DNA of 64,000 bases. Source: Bacteroidaceae bacterium (GTDB lineage Bacteria > Bacteroidota > Bacteroidia > Bacteroidales > Bacteroidaceae). Below, in pieces: positions 7,761-16,691 of this stretch. The translations under genes were made by a program, and so were the position numbers. Position 1 is the stretch's first letter. Every line of letters begins with the position of its first letter. The notes below the pieces were generated by a model, which was not told where the DNA came from, did not search any database, and worked only from the letters and a program-made list of their open reading frames with translations. The stretch covers positions 1 through 64,000 of the forward strand of contig JAFWBM010000027.1 of assembly GCA_017507105.1 (NCBI GenBank), written 5' to 3'.

Positions 7761-8633
7761 TTATCTATATCTGATTCTTTGTCCGGGCCTTATAACCGAA
7801 CGTGAATTCATCTTATTTAACTTGTATAGAGTATTAACCGACACTCCACACTTACGAGCAATAACCGAGAGACTCTCGCCCTTGCGCACCTTGTGATACA
7901 AAGGTTCGGCACTCTCTATAATCTTACCGGTCTTCTTATCAATCTCTTGGTACACTCCCTTACGATAGGTATAGAAATCGCCCGTAACATCCTGACGCTC
8001 GAAATCGAAAATAAGTGCAGGATTTATGTTTTTTCCGGCCAGCAAGGTCTCGAAATGCAGGTGAGCTCCCGTACTTCGTCCTGTATTTCCTCCAAGCCCG
8101 ATAGGAGTTCCGGCCTTCACATTCTGGTCTTCTACAACAAATTTCTTCGAAAGATGTGCATATACAGTTTCTAGACCATTGTTATGACGTATCACAATAT
8201 AATGGCCATAACCTCTACGTTGATATGCGGTTATACGCACCTTACCATCAAAAGCAGAATATATGGTGTCGCCTTTTTGAACCTTTACATCTATACCATT
8301 ATGTACACGACCGCGACGACGACGATAGCCAAAGACATCGGTAATCTTTGTATTTGTCGTGGGCATAACAAAACCACGTAAATCTACTCTGAAAGAGTCG
8401 GGTAGCTCTGCATTGAAACGTACCTTATCATTCTTCCAACTCTCGTAAAGTCCGTCAGCCGGAAACATATTCTCCTCGTTCAGCAGCATATCCCTCAATG
8501 CTATGGAATCGACCAATTCCATCTGCCTATCCAAAGGAGACTGCGCAGCCAACAGATCCTGCGCAAACACAATAGGGGTTGCAAATATTTGCAACCCTAT
8601 TGTAAATAAAAATGACTTAAAAAGTTTTTTCAA
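7761..8633 (-). CDS. M23-family peptidoglycan endopeptidase with C-terminal LysM
   Basis: A 290-residue secreted protein with a signal peptide ending near residue 24 (VFAQ). The M23 domain occupies about 100-205, with the zinc ligands in HNGIDVKV and the HLHFE block. A LysM peptidoglycan-binding repeat is at about 245-290 (YHKVRKGESLSVIARKCGVS). It probably cleaves peptide cross-links in the periplasm during growth or division. It is 13 bases after ndk on the same strand, so likely co-transcribed with it. Confidence 0.85.
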   Translation of the reverse strand: MKKLFKSFLFTIGLQIFATPIVFAQDLLAAQSPLDRQMELVDSIALRDMLLNEENMFPADGLYESWKNDKVRFNAELPDSFRVDLRGFVMPTTNTKITDVFGYRRRRGRVHNGIDVKVQKGDTIYSAFDGKVRITAYQRRGYGHYIVIRHNNGLETVYAHLSKKFVVEDQNVKAGTPIGLGGNTGRSTGAHLHFETLLAGKNINPALIFDFERQDVTGDFYTYRKGVYQEIDKKTGKIIESAEPLYHKVRKGESLSVIARKCGVSVNTLYKLNKMNSRSVIRPGQRIRYR

Positions 8634-8646
8634 TTCTTTAAAATAA

Positions 8647-9123
8647 TTACTTCATAAATTTAAGAGTCTCCTCGCCACCGTACTCAAAGCGTGTAACAGC
8701 CGACTCATAATCAAAGAGCTCCTCCTCTTTAAAGAATCTCTTTATCTCAATAAGAGCATTCTCTACCGAGTCTGAAGCATGAACAACATTCTGTTCACCA
8801 CTCATTGAGAAATCTCCACGAATTGTACCGGGAAGAGCCTTGCGAGAATTTGTCACACCAACCATAAGACGTACTGTCTCTACAGCCTCGGCACCCTCAA
8901 GACAACATGCCATCACGGGACCTGCCTGCATAGAAGCCTTAAGATAAGGATAAAAAGGACGTTCAACAAGATGAGCATAGTGCTCGGCTAAAATCTCGTC
9001 AGTAAGATACATCATCTTAAGACCAACAATACGCAAAGCTTTGCGTTCAAAACGTGTAATAATGTCGCCCATTATGCCTCTCTGAATTGCATTAGGCTTG
9101 ATAAGGATAAGTGTTCTTTCCAT
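8647..9123 (-). CDS. ndk: Nucleoside-diphosphate kinase
   Basis: A 158-residue protein with the family pattern: N-terminal ERTLILIKPNAIQRG, the GTIRGDFS block and the active-site histidine in NVVHASDS. It transfers the terminal phosphate between nucleoside triphosphates and diphosphates in the cytoplasm. The length is a few residues above the usual. Minus-strand -7 boxes lie upstream at 9188-9196 and 9232-9240, the second inside a nearly symmetrical inverted repeat. Confidence 0.93.
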   Translation of the reverse strand: MERTLILIKPNAIQRGIMGDIITRFERKALRIVGLKMMYLTDEILAEHYAHLVERPFYPYLKASMQAGPVMACCLEGAEAVETVRLMVGVTNSRKALPGTIRGDFSMSGEQNVVHASDSVENALIEIKRFFKEEELFDYESAVTRFEYGGEETLKFMK

Positions 9124-9187
9124 AATTGTTAGGTTAGTTTATAGAGTAATAAGTTTCAAAATCATGCATATGATTATTCTTCCGTAC

Positions 9188-9196
9188 GCAAAGATA
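9188..9196 (-). promoter_or_regulatory. -7 promoter box (TATCTTTGC) of ndk
   Basis: Exact TAnnTTTGC on the minus strand, about 65 bases upstream of the ndk start. Confidence 0.55.
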
Positions 9197-9214
9197 ACCG
9201 ATTGTCAATCACTC

Positions 9215-9240
9215 TATCTTCGCGATTTATCGCAAAGATA
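9215..9240. promoter_or_regulatory. 12-2-12 inverted repeat built from two facing -7 boxes
   Basis: TATCTTCGCGAT and ATCGCAAAGATA are inverted copies with one mismatch around two T. Each arm is a -7-like box continued by GCGAT. The same architecture, perfect, lies at 15676-15701. Confidence 0.5.
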
Positions 9241-9331
9241 GAAAAAAAATCTCTACAATGGCATATTATACCTAAAATTATTGATTGGTCACAAAAGAAG
9301 TTTCACACTTATACACAATGAATTACACCCA

Positions 9332-11434
9332 TCAAGATATTGCACCCCAACGCCAATTGTTCCTATACTTAATGAGTCTGAGATGCTCCCATATAATCCT
9401 ATATTGTGGAGAAGAGCAAGCTGGGTCACTTTCCACAACTTCTCGAGCTACGTTCCTTACATACTGCAACAATTGCTCGTCTCGCGCAAGATTGGCAATC
9501 TTAAGGTCAAAAGCAATTCCACTCTGTTGTGTCCCTTCAATATCACCAGGACCACGCAGTTTCAAATCGGCCTCGGCAATTACAAAGCCATCATTGCTAC
9601 TTGTCATAATCTCCATGCGTTTACGTGTATCTTCCGAGAGTTTATAGTCTGTAACAAGAAGACAATAGGACTGGCCACCACCTCGTCCAACCCTTCCGCG
9701 CAACTGATGCAACTGTGAGAGGCCAAAACGTTCGGCATTCTCAATGACCATTACCGTAGCATTAGGAACATCCACGCCCACCTCAATAACTGTTGTTGAG
9801 ACAAGAATCTGGGTCTCACCACTTGCAAAGCGCTGCATCTCAGCATCCTTATCGGCCGGTTTCATCTTGCCATGCAACTTACTTATGCTATAATCGCAAA
9901 ATACATTACAGAGATGTTTATATCCATCCTCAAGATTCTTCAGATCGAGTTTCTCGTTCTCCTTTATCAATGGATATACTACATATACCTGACGACCCAA
10001 AGCAATCTGTTTATGAAGGAAGGAATATACCTCCTCCATTCGATTATGGAACAGATGCTGTGTAAGTATTGGTTTACGTCCGGGAGGTAGTTCATCTATT
10101 ACAGAGACCTCCAAATCGCCGTAAAGTGTCATTGCAAGAGTACGTGGAATAGGTGTCGCTGTCATTACCAGAATATGTGGAGGAATATTATTTTTGGTCC
10201 ACATCTTAGCCCTCTGTGCCACACCAAAACGATGCTGTTCATCAATTATAACAATTCCCAAATTTAAGAACTGTACATTCTCTTCGAGAACAGCATGTGT
10301 ACTTACAAGAATATCTATAGCGCCATTGGAGAGGCCTTCCAGTATCTCCCGTCGCTCTTTCTGTCGAGAACTTCCGGTGAGCAGCTCCACACGTACAGGC
10401 AGGAGGCCAAGCATACGTCGCAATGTAGCACAATGCTGTTCGGCCAGAATTTCTGTTGGAACCATGAGGCACGCCTGATAACCGTTATCCTTGGCAAGCA
10501 ACATGGAGAGCAGTGCCACCAGTGTCTTACCACTACCCACATCACCTTGCAGTAGACGATTCATCTGATGATTGCTGTTTACATCGCGCCTTATCTCTTT
10601 TACAACACGCTTCTGTGCATTTGTAAGTTCAAAAGGCAGACACTCGCTATAGAAACGATTAAAGACCTCACCTACCTTTGAAAAACGGTGCCCTACATAT
10701 TTCTTGGTACGTTCATTGGCATACTGCAATATGCTCAGTTGAATATAGAATAATTCATCGAATTTCAAGCGGTGGCGGGCGCACTGCAACTCGTCTGTAT
10801 TTTTAGGGAAATGAATTATACGCAGTGCGTCGTTCAAAGATATAAGGCGATGCTTTATTATTAAATCCGGCGTAAGCGTCTCGGGTAGAAGTTGTCCCGA
10901 CAGAAGATTAAAAAGCGTTGTTACCAGCTTTGCCATCGCTTGCGAGTTAAGTCCCGAGCGTTTCATCTTTTCGGTAGTATTGTAATATGGTTGCAAACCC
11001 ATACTACCTAGTTGCAATGTCTCTGCCGCATCTATATCGGGGTGAGCTATATTTACACGCCCGTTGAAAGATGATGGCTTGCCAAATACTATATACCTCT
11101 CACCAAGTTTAATCTTGTTCTTAAGATATTTAATCCCTCTGAACCACACCAGGTCCACAAAGCCTGTACCATCGGTAAAATGTCCGACAAGACGTCGTGT
11201 GGCGCCCTCGCCCATCTCCTCAAAACTTCTTATCTCGCCACACAACTGTACATGAGGCATATTTCCCGTAAGTTCGCTCACATGGAACAGACGGCTTCTG
11301 TCTACATATTTGTATGGGAAATAATATAATAAGTCTTGCAGGGAGTATATCTTCAACTCTCTGTTAAGCAATGCAGCACGCTGTTCACCTACACCGGGCA
11401 GGAATTTTATATCTCGGGATGCAAGGTCGAGCAT
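9332..11434 (-). CDS. recG: ATP-dependent DNA helicase RecG
   Basis: A 700-residue helicase. The N-terminal wedge/OB region spans about 1-270, Walker A is in GDVGSGKT, the DEQH box in IIDEQHRFG, TATPIPRT follows, and the C-terminal helicase half carries ISKLHGKM, VGVDVPNA and QLHQLRGRVGRG. RecG reverses stalled replication forks and processes branched recombination intermediates. The ATG start sits 28 bases inside the end of ispD; the start is supported by the conserved N-terminal DLASRDIKFLPGVG, so the overlap appears real. Confidence 0.95.
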   Translation of the reverse strand: MLDLASRDIKFLPGVGEQRAALLNRELKIYSLQDLLYYFPYKYVDRSRLFHVSELTGNMPHVQLCGEIRSFEEMGEGATRRLVGHFTDGTGFVDLVWFRGIKYLKNKIKLGERYIVFGKPSSFNGRVNIAHPDIDAAETLQLGSMGLQPYYNTTEKMKRSGLNSQAMAKLVTTLFNLLSGQLLPETLTPDLIIKHRLISLNDALRIIHFPKNTDELQCARHRLKFDELFYIQLSILQYANERTKKYVGHRFSKVGEVFNRFYSECLPFELTNAQKRVVKEIRRDVNSNHQMNRLLQGDVGSGKTLVALLSMLLAKDNGYQACLMVPTEILAEQHCATLRRMLGLLPVRVELLTGSSRQKERREILEGLSNGAIDILVSTHAVLEENVQFLNLGIVIIDEQHRFGVAQRAKMWTKNNIPPHILVMTATPIPRTLAMTLYGDLEVSVIDELPPGRKPILTQHLFHNRMEEVYSFLHKQIALGRQVYVVYPLIKENEKLDLKNLEDGYKHLCNVFCDYSISKLHGKMKPADKDAEMQRFASGETQILVSTTVIEVGVDVPNATVMVIENAERFGLSQLHQLRGRVGRGGGQSYCLLVTDYKLSEDTRKRMEIMTSSNDGFVIAEADLKLRGPGDIEGTQQSGIAFDLKIANLARDEQLLQYVRNVAREVVESDPACSSPQYRIIWEHLRLIKYRNNWRWGAIS

Positions 11435-12114
11435 TCGAAAATAGCATTCGCAATCATCATGTCAAAAGGAGTGGTGAGCTTTATATTTTCACGATTACCC
11501 TCGACCGTAGCCACTTGCTCACCCATAGCCTCTACAACAGATGCATCATCGGTAAAGTTCTCGACGAAACGCTGTTCGTAGGCACGACGCAGCAAAGAGA
11601 GACGGAATACTTGAGGAGTCTGCACAAGACGATATCGGTCACGTGGTACAGCCTCGCTAGCTCCCTCACCACCAATTATACGACGAAGACTGTCATTAAG
11701 TTCAATCACAGGAATAGCCGCGCCATTGTTCCATGCTGCAATATATGCATCATCAACGACCTTTTGTGACACAAAGGGACGTACACCGTCATGTACACCA
11801 ACCAGAGCATCCTCCGTTCCATCACCATCTACAATTGCATCAAGACCATTCTTAACAGAATGGAAGCGGGTATTACCACCCTCGACAACAACAATAGGAA
11901 CAGTAAAATCATATTTCAGGCATAGCTCATCCCACAAACCCAGATGATCGTGTGGCAACACCAACACAATGTTTAGAGTCTTATCAAGACTATATAATCT
12001 CTCAAGTGTCACCATGAGGATAGGACGACCAGCAAGCAGTTGAAACTGTTTAGGTAACAACCCACCCATACGTTGCCCTTTACCACCGGCAACAACAATC
12101 ATATATCTTTTCAT
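11407..12114 (-). CDS. ispD: 2-C-methyl-D-erythritol 4-phosphate cytidylyltransferase
   Basis: A 235-residue nucleotidyltransferase. The N-terminal CTP-binding loop AGGKGQRMGG (about residues 9-18) with the following LPKQF, the VHDGVRPF block and the later QTPQVF segment are diagnostic of IspD, which joins CTP to methylerythritol phosphate in the non-mevalonate isoprenoid pathway. It overlaps the DJ-1 gene upstream by four bases (ATGA) and recG downstream by 28 bases, so the group is one operon. Confidence 0.93.
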   Translation of the reverse strand: MKRYMIVVAGGKGQRMGGLLPKQFQLLAGRPILMVTLERLYSLDKTLNIVLVLPHDHLGLWDELCLKYDFTVPIVVVEGGNTRFHSVKNGLDAIVDGDGTEDALVGVHDGVRPFVSQKVVDDAYIAAWNNGAAIPVIELNDSLRRIIGGEGASEAVPRDRYRLVQTPQVFRLSLLRRAYEQRFVENFTDDASVVEAMGEQVATVEGNRENIKLTTPFDMMIANAIFECSTLHPEI

Positions 12115-12662
12115 CTGTCAAACTGCATTTGTGAACGTAAGGTTGCTACAGCCTCATTACCGCAAAAATGTGCAACAATGGCAAAACCGAAATCGAAAGA
12201 GACACCGGGACCACAAGCTGTAATTATATTACCATCCTTCTCGACAGCTGCAGCAGTATAGCATGCACCGGCAAGATCGGTCTCACAACCGGGATAACAG
12301 GTTGCGTTACGTCCTTTAAGCAATCCCATACGACCAAGAACCATTGGTGCGGCACAAATGGCAGCAATAAGTTTTCCCTCGTTGTTCATACGTTCAATCT
12401 CCTCACGTACAGAGGCACATGCCGAAAGATTTTCAGTACCCTCGCTGCCACCGGGCAGCACAATTGCATCTGCATCTGAGAGGCTGAAGTCGCCCATCAA
12501 CGCATCAGCGACAACCGGTACACCTTGTGCTGAAAGCACCTCATGTCGCCCCATAATAGAGACTGTAGTAACTTTCAAACCTGCACGGCGCATTACATCT
12601 ATCGGAGCCAGAGCCTCAACAGTCTCGAAGCCATCGGCCAAAAAAACATATATCTTATTCAT
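12111..12662 (-). CDS. DJ-1/PfpI family protein
   Basis: With the start at the ATG at 12662 the protein has 183 residues and begins with the family's first strand (KIYVFLADGFETVEALAPIDV). The glutamate in DGFE and the nucleophile cysteine in IAAICAAPMVLG are present, as is PGGSEG. Members include glyoxalase III/deglycase-like enzymes and redox sensors; the activity is unknown. An ATG at 12746 is also in frame and only 15 bases after the tonB stop, adding 28 residues not typical of the family; I prefer the inner start but the longer one is possible. Confidence 0.8.
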   Translation of the reverse strand: MNKIYVFLADGFETVEALAPIDVMRRAGLKVTTVSIMGRHEVLSAQGVPVVADALMGDFSLSDADAIVLPGGSEGTENLSACASVREEIERMNNEGKLIAAICAAPMVLGRMGLLKGRNATCYPGCETDLAGACYTAAAVEKDGNIITACGPGVSFDFGFAIVAHFCGNEAVATLRSQMQFDR

Positions 12663-12761
12663 CTTTAACATTAAAATTTTAAAAGCAGGGTCTTCACTAT
12701 CGACATTCAGAATGGTAGATTTTGGCACACGGTCTATAACAAACATATTATTATATATAAC

Positions 12762-13568
12762 TTATTTGAGCTTAAAATAATAGGTAATGGTACCCATTTG
12801 ATTGTTCACACCATCAACCTCATTGAAAACAGCTTCCGCCGCAGCCTTTAAAGCAGCGCTGCGCAATGCCGCATTTACAGTATTTGTACGTCCGTTTATA
12901 GAGGTTTGTATAACGCGCCCCTGGGAGTTCACCGTTATATTAACCACAACGCGTCCTTCATCCTGGACATTATAGACAGGACGCGGCAGCCCACCCTTAC
13001 CAAGCGAACGCCCATTCAGGTCGAAAGTTCCATATCCGCCCACACCTGTCTTTATACCCTTCGCGTCATTACCTTCCAATGACCCCTCGACACCTCGGCC
13101 TTGTTTCGATTCGCCTTGTCCCACCATTGTAGATCCCTTACCAAAGGCACCTGCAATCTTATCATTAGCTTCACGAGCAAGGCGCTCGGTCTCTTGCTTG
13201 CGTCTCAACTCTTCCTGGGCCCTTTTCTCGGCCTCCAATTCCTCTTTAGTCTTATCTTTCTCAGGAGTGTTCTTTTTTGTATCGGGCAGTTCTATTGACG
13301 GTTCATCATCCTGAGTAATAAAAGGTTCATCAGAACTCGCTTTAGGCTCTATCTTTGGTGTAGAAGGTGGTGTATAGGGCTTTACTTCGGTATACTCATA
13401 GGCATCGCCCGAAGCCTCTGCCACAGTACCCATGACAACAGCCACACCAGCCTCTTGCTGTTGTTGTGGTTTTGACATCACAACCAGCAACAGTATCAGT
13501 AGCACAATGAGATGGAATATCAATGTACCCACAATACCATGTATCTGTTCCTTATTCGGTAAGTTCAT
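12762..13568 (-). CDS. tonB: TonB-family energy transducer
   Basis: A 268-residue protein with one N-terminal membrane helix (about 13-32), a long proline/lysine/glutamate-rich periplasmic linker with a charged coiled stretch (about 100-145), and a C-terminal TonB domain (about 185-268) with the pattern GRVVVNITVNSQGRV and a final YYFKLK strand. It transmits proton-motive energy from ExbB/ExbD to outer-membrane receptors or acts TolA-like. The start codon shares its A with the stop of exbD (TAATG). Confidence 0.85.
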   Translation of the reverse strand: MNLPNKEQIHGIVGTLIFHLIVLLILLLVVMSKPQQQQEAGVAVVMGTVAEASGDAYEYTEVKPYTPPSTPKIEPKASSDEPFITQDDEPSIELPDTKKNTPEKDKTKEELEAEKRAQEELRRKQETERLAREANDKIAGAFGKGSTMVGQGESKQGRGVEGSLEGNDAKGIKTGVGGYGTFDLNGRSLGKGGLPRPVYNVQDEGRVVVNITVNSQGRVIQTSINGRTNTVNAALRSAALKAAAEAVFNEVDGVNNQMGTITYYFKLK

Positions 13569-13981
13569 TATCTTTTATCGGGACGGCGTGTTGCCAACAC
13601 CATCTTGAATTTATTTTCGTTTGCTATATTAAGCACCTTCACAATTTCGCGATAAGGTACACTCTCGTCGGCATAAAGTGCAACATACATTTCGGGTTCC
13701 TTTGCTGCACAATCTATAAGAAAAGCGGCTATATCATCGGGAAGAATAGGCATCTCATCCTCATTTCCAAAAGCCGAATAACAGTTGAGATTGCTATCTA
13801 TTATGATACGTGCCATTGGCTTAGCCGATGTCTGCTGACTACCCTGCGGCAATAGTACCTTTATGGCATTGGGTGTAACCATTGTTGATGTTATCATGAA
13901 GAAAATCAACAATAGAAATATAATATCAGTCATCGACGACATCGAAAAAGCATCTATTGTCCTTGTCTTTCTCTTTAACAT
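13568..13981 (-). CDS. exbD: ExbD/TolR-family biopolymer transport protein
   Basis: A 137-residue protein with a basic N-terminus, one membrane helix at about 18-36 with the conserved aspartate (MTDIIFLLLIFFMITSTMV) that carries protons, and a small periplasmic domain. It forms the ExbB/ExbD motor that energises TonB. It lies between exbB (27 bases upstream) and tonB (overlapping by one base). Confidence 0.9.
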   Translation of the reverse strand: MLKRKTRTIDAFSMSSMTDIIFLLLIFFMITSTMVTPNAIKVLLPQGSQQTSAKPMARIIIDSNLNCYSAFGNEDEMPILPDDIAAFLIDCAAKEPEMYVALYADESVPYREIVKVLNIANENKFKMVLATRRPDKR

Positions 13982-14008
13982 AATCTATCCGTTGAAATGG
14001 ACCTTTAT

Positions 14009-14716
14009 TCACTTATTCTCCTTATTGTCGTGCACAATTTCCATGAAGGATATAATCTGTGCCTCCATATCGTTCTGCACTTTGTCTACCAGCGTAACGA
14101 GATAGTTATATGCAAATATTGCAATGATACCAACAATAAGACCTCCTACAGTTGTTATCATAGCCTCATAAATACCTCCCGACAGCAACGACACATCAAT
14201 ATTGTTTCCTGCATTAGCCATCTCCCAAAAGGCCTGCACCATTCCGGTAACAGTACCTAAGAAACCTATCATAGGACCTACAGCCGCTATTGTAGATAGG
14301 ATAGGAAGACCTTTCTCCAACAGAGCTATCTCAAGATTAGCACTATTATCGACAGTCTCGCGGATTGCAGCAGCCGAGAGCTTGAAGTTCTTTAATCCCT
14401 TCTCAACAACCCTTGATACAGGAGTATTCTCGTTACGGCAATAGTTTGTAGCCGACTTAACATCGCCATCCTTTATATTATCGTATATGCGCTCCATAAA
14501 TAATGGATTACGTTTAAGAGCCTTACGCAACACCGAGAAACGCTCAAAGAAGATATACACACCCACCACCGACAATAGGGCAAGCACCAACATAATCCAT
14601 CCACCTTTAAGAGCAAGCTCCCAAACATTAATTCCCTCGACAACAGGCTCGGTAAGCGCCATAACAGAATCCTGAGCTACGGCCACAGCCTGTGCAAACT
14701 GCATTTTTAAAACCAT
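14009..14716 (-). CDS. exbB: MotA/TolQ/ExbB proton channel family protein
   Basis: A 235-residue membrane protein with three helices (about 36-58, 140-162 and 180-203). The MotA/TolQ/ExbB domain is recognised by AAVGPMIGFLGTVTGMVQAF and the final GLIVGIIAIFAYN helix. With exbD and tonB downstream it makes a complete motor set; pdxJ is immediately upstream on the same strand. Confidence 0.9.
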   Translation of the reverse strand: MVLKMQFAQAVAVAQDSVMALTEPVVEGINVWELALKGGWIMLVLALLSVVGVYIFFERFSVLRKALKRNPLFMERIYDNIKDGDVKSATNYCRNENTPVSRVVEKGLKNFKLSAAAIRETVDNSANLEIALLEKGLPILSTIAAVGPMIGFLGTVTGMVQAFWEMANAGNNIDVSLLSGGIYEAMITTVGGLIVGIIAIFAYNYLVTLVDKVQNDMEAQIISFMEIVHDNKENK

Positions 14717-14731
14717 ATTACTGAATATTAA

Positions 14732-15454
14732 TTACTTTTTCACATTCAAACAATTCTTATAAGCCGCAATAGTATCCTTGAGTCCCATATACAATGCATC
14801 GCATATAAGAGCATGGCCTATTGAGACCTCATCTACCCAAGGAATATTCTCTATGAAATAGGCCAGATTTTCGAGGCTGAGATCGTGACCGGCGTTAAGT
14901 CCAATTCCTAGACTGCGAACACGCTTTGCTGTAGCCACGAATGGCGCTATGGCAAGAGATGGGTTTTTAGCATAAGCCTCGGCATAAGGACCCGTATACA
15001 GTTCAACACGGTCGGCACCGGCTTTTGCTGCAAACTCGGCCATACGCTCATCGGCATCTATGAATATAGAACTACGGATACCGGCTGCACGAACATCATT
15101 CAGGACATCACGAAGAAAATCCTGCTCGGCAACAGTATCCCAACCATGATTGGATGTCAACTGATCGGGCTTGTCGGGAACCAAGGTTACCTGATGAGGT
15201 TTTACTCGCAGTACCAAATCTATAAACTCTTTCGATGGATAACCCTCTATATTGAACTCTGTTCCCAATACAGCACGCAGGGAAGGTACATCGGCACGAC
15301 GTATATGTCTCTCATCGGGACGCGGATGAACTGTTATACCATCTGCCCCGAAAGCCTCACAATCCTTTGCCACCTGTAACAGATTAGGAGTGTTACCACC
15401 ACGAGCATTTCTTATTGTTGCAACCTTATTTATGTTTACACTTAATTTTGTCAT
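14732..15454 (-). CDS. pdxJ: Pyridoxine 5'-phosphate synthase
   Basis: A 240-residue TIM-barrel protein with the PdxJ hallmarks: LSVNINKVATIRNARGG at the N-terminus, ITVHPRPDERHI with active-site histidine and arginines, and the late GLNAGHDL segment. It condenses aminoacetone phosphate with deoxyxylulose phosphate to make pyridoxine phosphate. It is the first gene of a unit continuing into exbB, exbD and tonB, 15 bases ahead of exbB. A minus-strand -7 box is at 15521-15529. Confidence 0.93.
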   Translation of the reverse strand: MTKLSVNINKVATIRNARGGNTPNLLQVAKDCEAFGADGITVHPRPDERHIRRADVPSLRAVLGTEFNIEGYPSKEFIDLVLRVKPHQVTLVPDKPDQLTSNHGWDTVAEQDFLRDVLNDVRAAGIRSSIFIDADERMAEFAAKAGADRVELYTGPYAEAYAKNPSLAIAPFVATAKRVRSLGIGLNAGHDLSLENLAYFIENIPWVDEVSIGHALICDALYMGLKDTIAAYKNCLNVKK

Positions 15455-15520
15455 TATAATTTATCTTCAGCTTCCTTATATAATATATCAACACACAGAG
15501 CAATACTCCACGCAATTTGT

Positions 15521-15529
15521 GCAAAATTA
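15521..15529 (-). promoter_or_regulatory. -7 promoter box (TAATTTTGC) of pdxJ
   Basis: Exact TAnnTTTGC on the minus strand, about 67 bases before the pdxJ start. Confidence 0.5.
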
Positions 15530-15621
15530 CTACAAAATAAAGGAATAGCGGCAAAAAAAACCTAAATTTTAATAATCTAGCAACTTTTAAACATATATTT
15601 TGCAGCATTTAAGGTAAAGCA

Positions 15622-15684
15622 CACTCGCTTTGAAAAATATCCGGGCAAGCTTTATATTTCTCGCTCGTTTCTTAGTATATTTGC
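15622..15684 (+). repeat. Promoter-bearing repeat, diverged copy C (inverted relative to A and B)
   Basis: Shares CACTCGCT, AAAAATATC, GCAAGCTTTATATTTCTCGC and GCTCGTTT with the reverse complement of copy A and ends in TATATTTGC at 15676-15684. It points toward NAD kinase. Confidence 0.6.
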
Positions 15685-15701
15685 GATAAATCGCAAATAT
15701 A
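15676..15701. promoter_or_regulatory. Perfect 12-2-12 inverted repeat of two facing -7 boxes
   Basis: TATATTTGCGAT and ATCGCAAATATA are exact inverted copies around AA. Each arm holds a full TATATTTGC box, one directed to NAD kinase and one to pdxJ, so the two start sites would fall within the repeat or just beyond it. Confidence 0.55.
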
Positions 15702-15705
15702 GTCT

Positions 15706-15768
15706 GCATTCGCTGCGAAATGCCAATATAAACTTTGCCAATCTCGCTCGTTTGTTTATTATATTTGC
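15706..15768 (+). repeat. Promoter-bearing repeat, degenerate copy D, with NAD kinase -7 box
   Basis: A weaker tandem copy sharing GCATTCGCTG and ATCTCGCTCGTTTG with copies A-C. It ends in TATATTTGC (15760-15768), which with TTTG at 15734-15737 is the best promoter for NAD kinase at 15815. Confidence 0.5.
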
Positions 15769-15814
15769 ACACAAATAACGGAGAAATAGTGCCACTATAT
15801 ATAAACAAATAAAA

Positions 15815-16687
15815 ATGAAATTTGCCATCTTCGGAAATACACATCAAACAAAAAAATGTGAAAACATTTCCAATTTGTTTGCGACAATAAAACGTCTGGG
15901 ACATAGCTATGCCATAGACCGTCCATTTATGGAGTTACTTTCCGATATTTGTCCCGAACACACCAAGAACATCCCCATCATAGAAGACAACAATTTCGAG
16001 GCCGACATTGTAATAAGCTACGGTGGCGACGGCACTCTACTGCGTACAGCCAGTCGTGTCGGTAGCAAAGGTTACCCTATTCTTGGAATAAACGCAGGTC
16101 GCCTGGGGTTTCTCACCACTATATCTAACAACAGATGCGAAGAGACTATAGAGAACATACACAACAACTGCTACTCTATAGAGGAACGTAGTCTTATAGA
16201 GGTGACAAGCGAAGGCAACAGACTCAAGAACTATCCATTTGCACTTAACGAAGTGGCAGTGATGAAACACGATAGTTCATCAATGATGACACTCAGAGCC
16301 ACGCTGAATGATAAGGACTGTATTACCTATCAGGCCGATGGTCTTATTGTAGCAACGCCTTCGGGCTCAACAGGATATTCACTGAGCGTTGGAGGCCCCA
16401 TCATATCACCCGACTCAAATGTAATAGTGCTTACACCCATCGCATCTCACAGCCTTGGAGCGCGACCTATAGTACTCGACAACAACACCCGGGTAAAGAT
16501 AGAGGTCAGTAGCCGCAGCCACAATTTTCTCATTGCTATAGACGGACGTAACGAAAGCTGCAGTGAAAACACCGTATTGAATATAAAGAAAGCATCACAC
16601 ACGTTGCGTCTTATACGATGCAACGGCAGTTCATTCATCAAGAATCTGCACGAAAAAATGATGTGGGGTGCCGATACAAGAGAATAA
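15815..16687 (+). CDS. nadK: NAD kinase
   Basis: A 290-residue protein with the diagnostic GGDGTLLRTA (about residues 69-78), NAGRLGFLT, a central NEVAV segment and the GSTGYSLSVGGP loop. It phosphorylates NAD to NADP. It is divergent from pdxJ, and the shared intergenic region carries two promoter-bearing repeat copies. The ATG start is 47 bases after the -7 box at 15760. Confidence 0.95.
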   Translation: MKFAIFGNTHQTKKCENISNLFATIKRLGHSYAIDRPFMELLSDICPEHTKNIPIIEDNNFEADIVISYGGDGTLLRTASRVGSKGYPILGINAGRLGFLTTISNNRCEETIENIHNNCYSIEERSLIEVTSEGNRLKNYPFALNEVAVMKHDSSSMMTLRATLNDKDCITYQADGLIVATPSGSTGYSLSVGGPIISPDSNVIVLTPIASHSLGARPIVLDNNTRVKIEVSSRSHNFLIAIDGRNESCSENTVLNIKKASHTLRLIRCNGSSFIKNLHEKMMWGADTRE

Positions 16688-16691
16688 TATC

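Noticed and set aside
16037-16270. Open frames on the strand opposite to long genes such as nadK, gyrA, xusA and pepP
   Set aside because: They lie wholly inside well-recognised genes and have no domain or promoter of their own.
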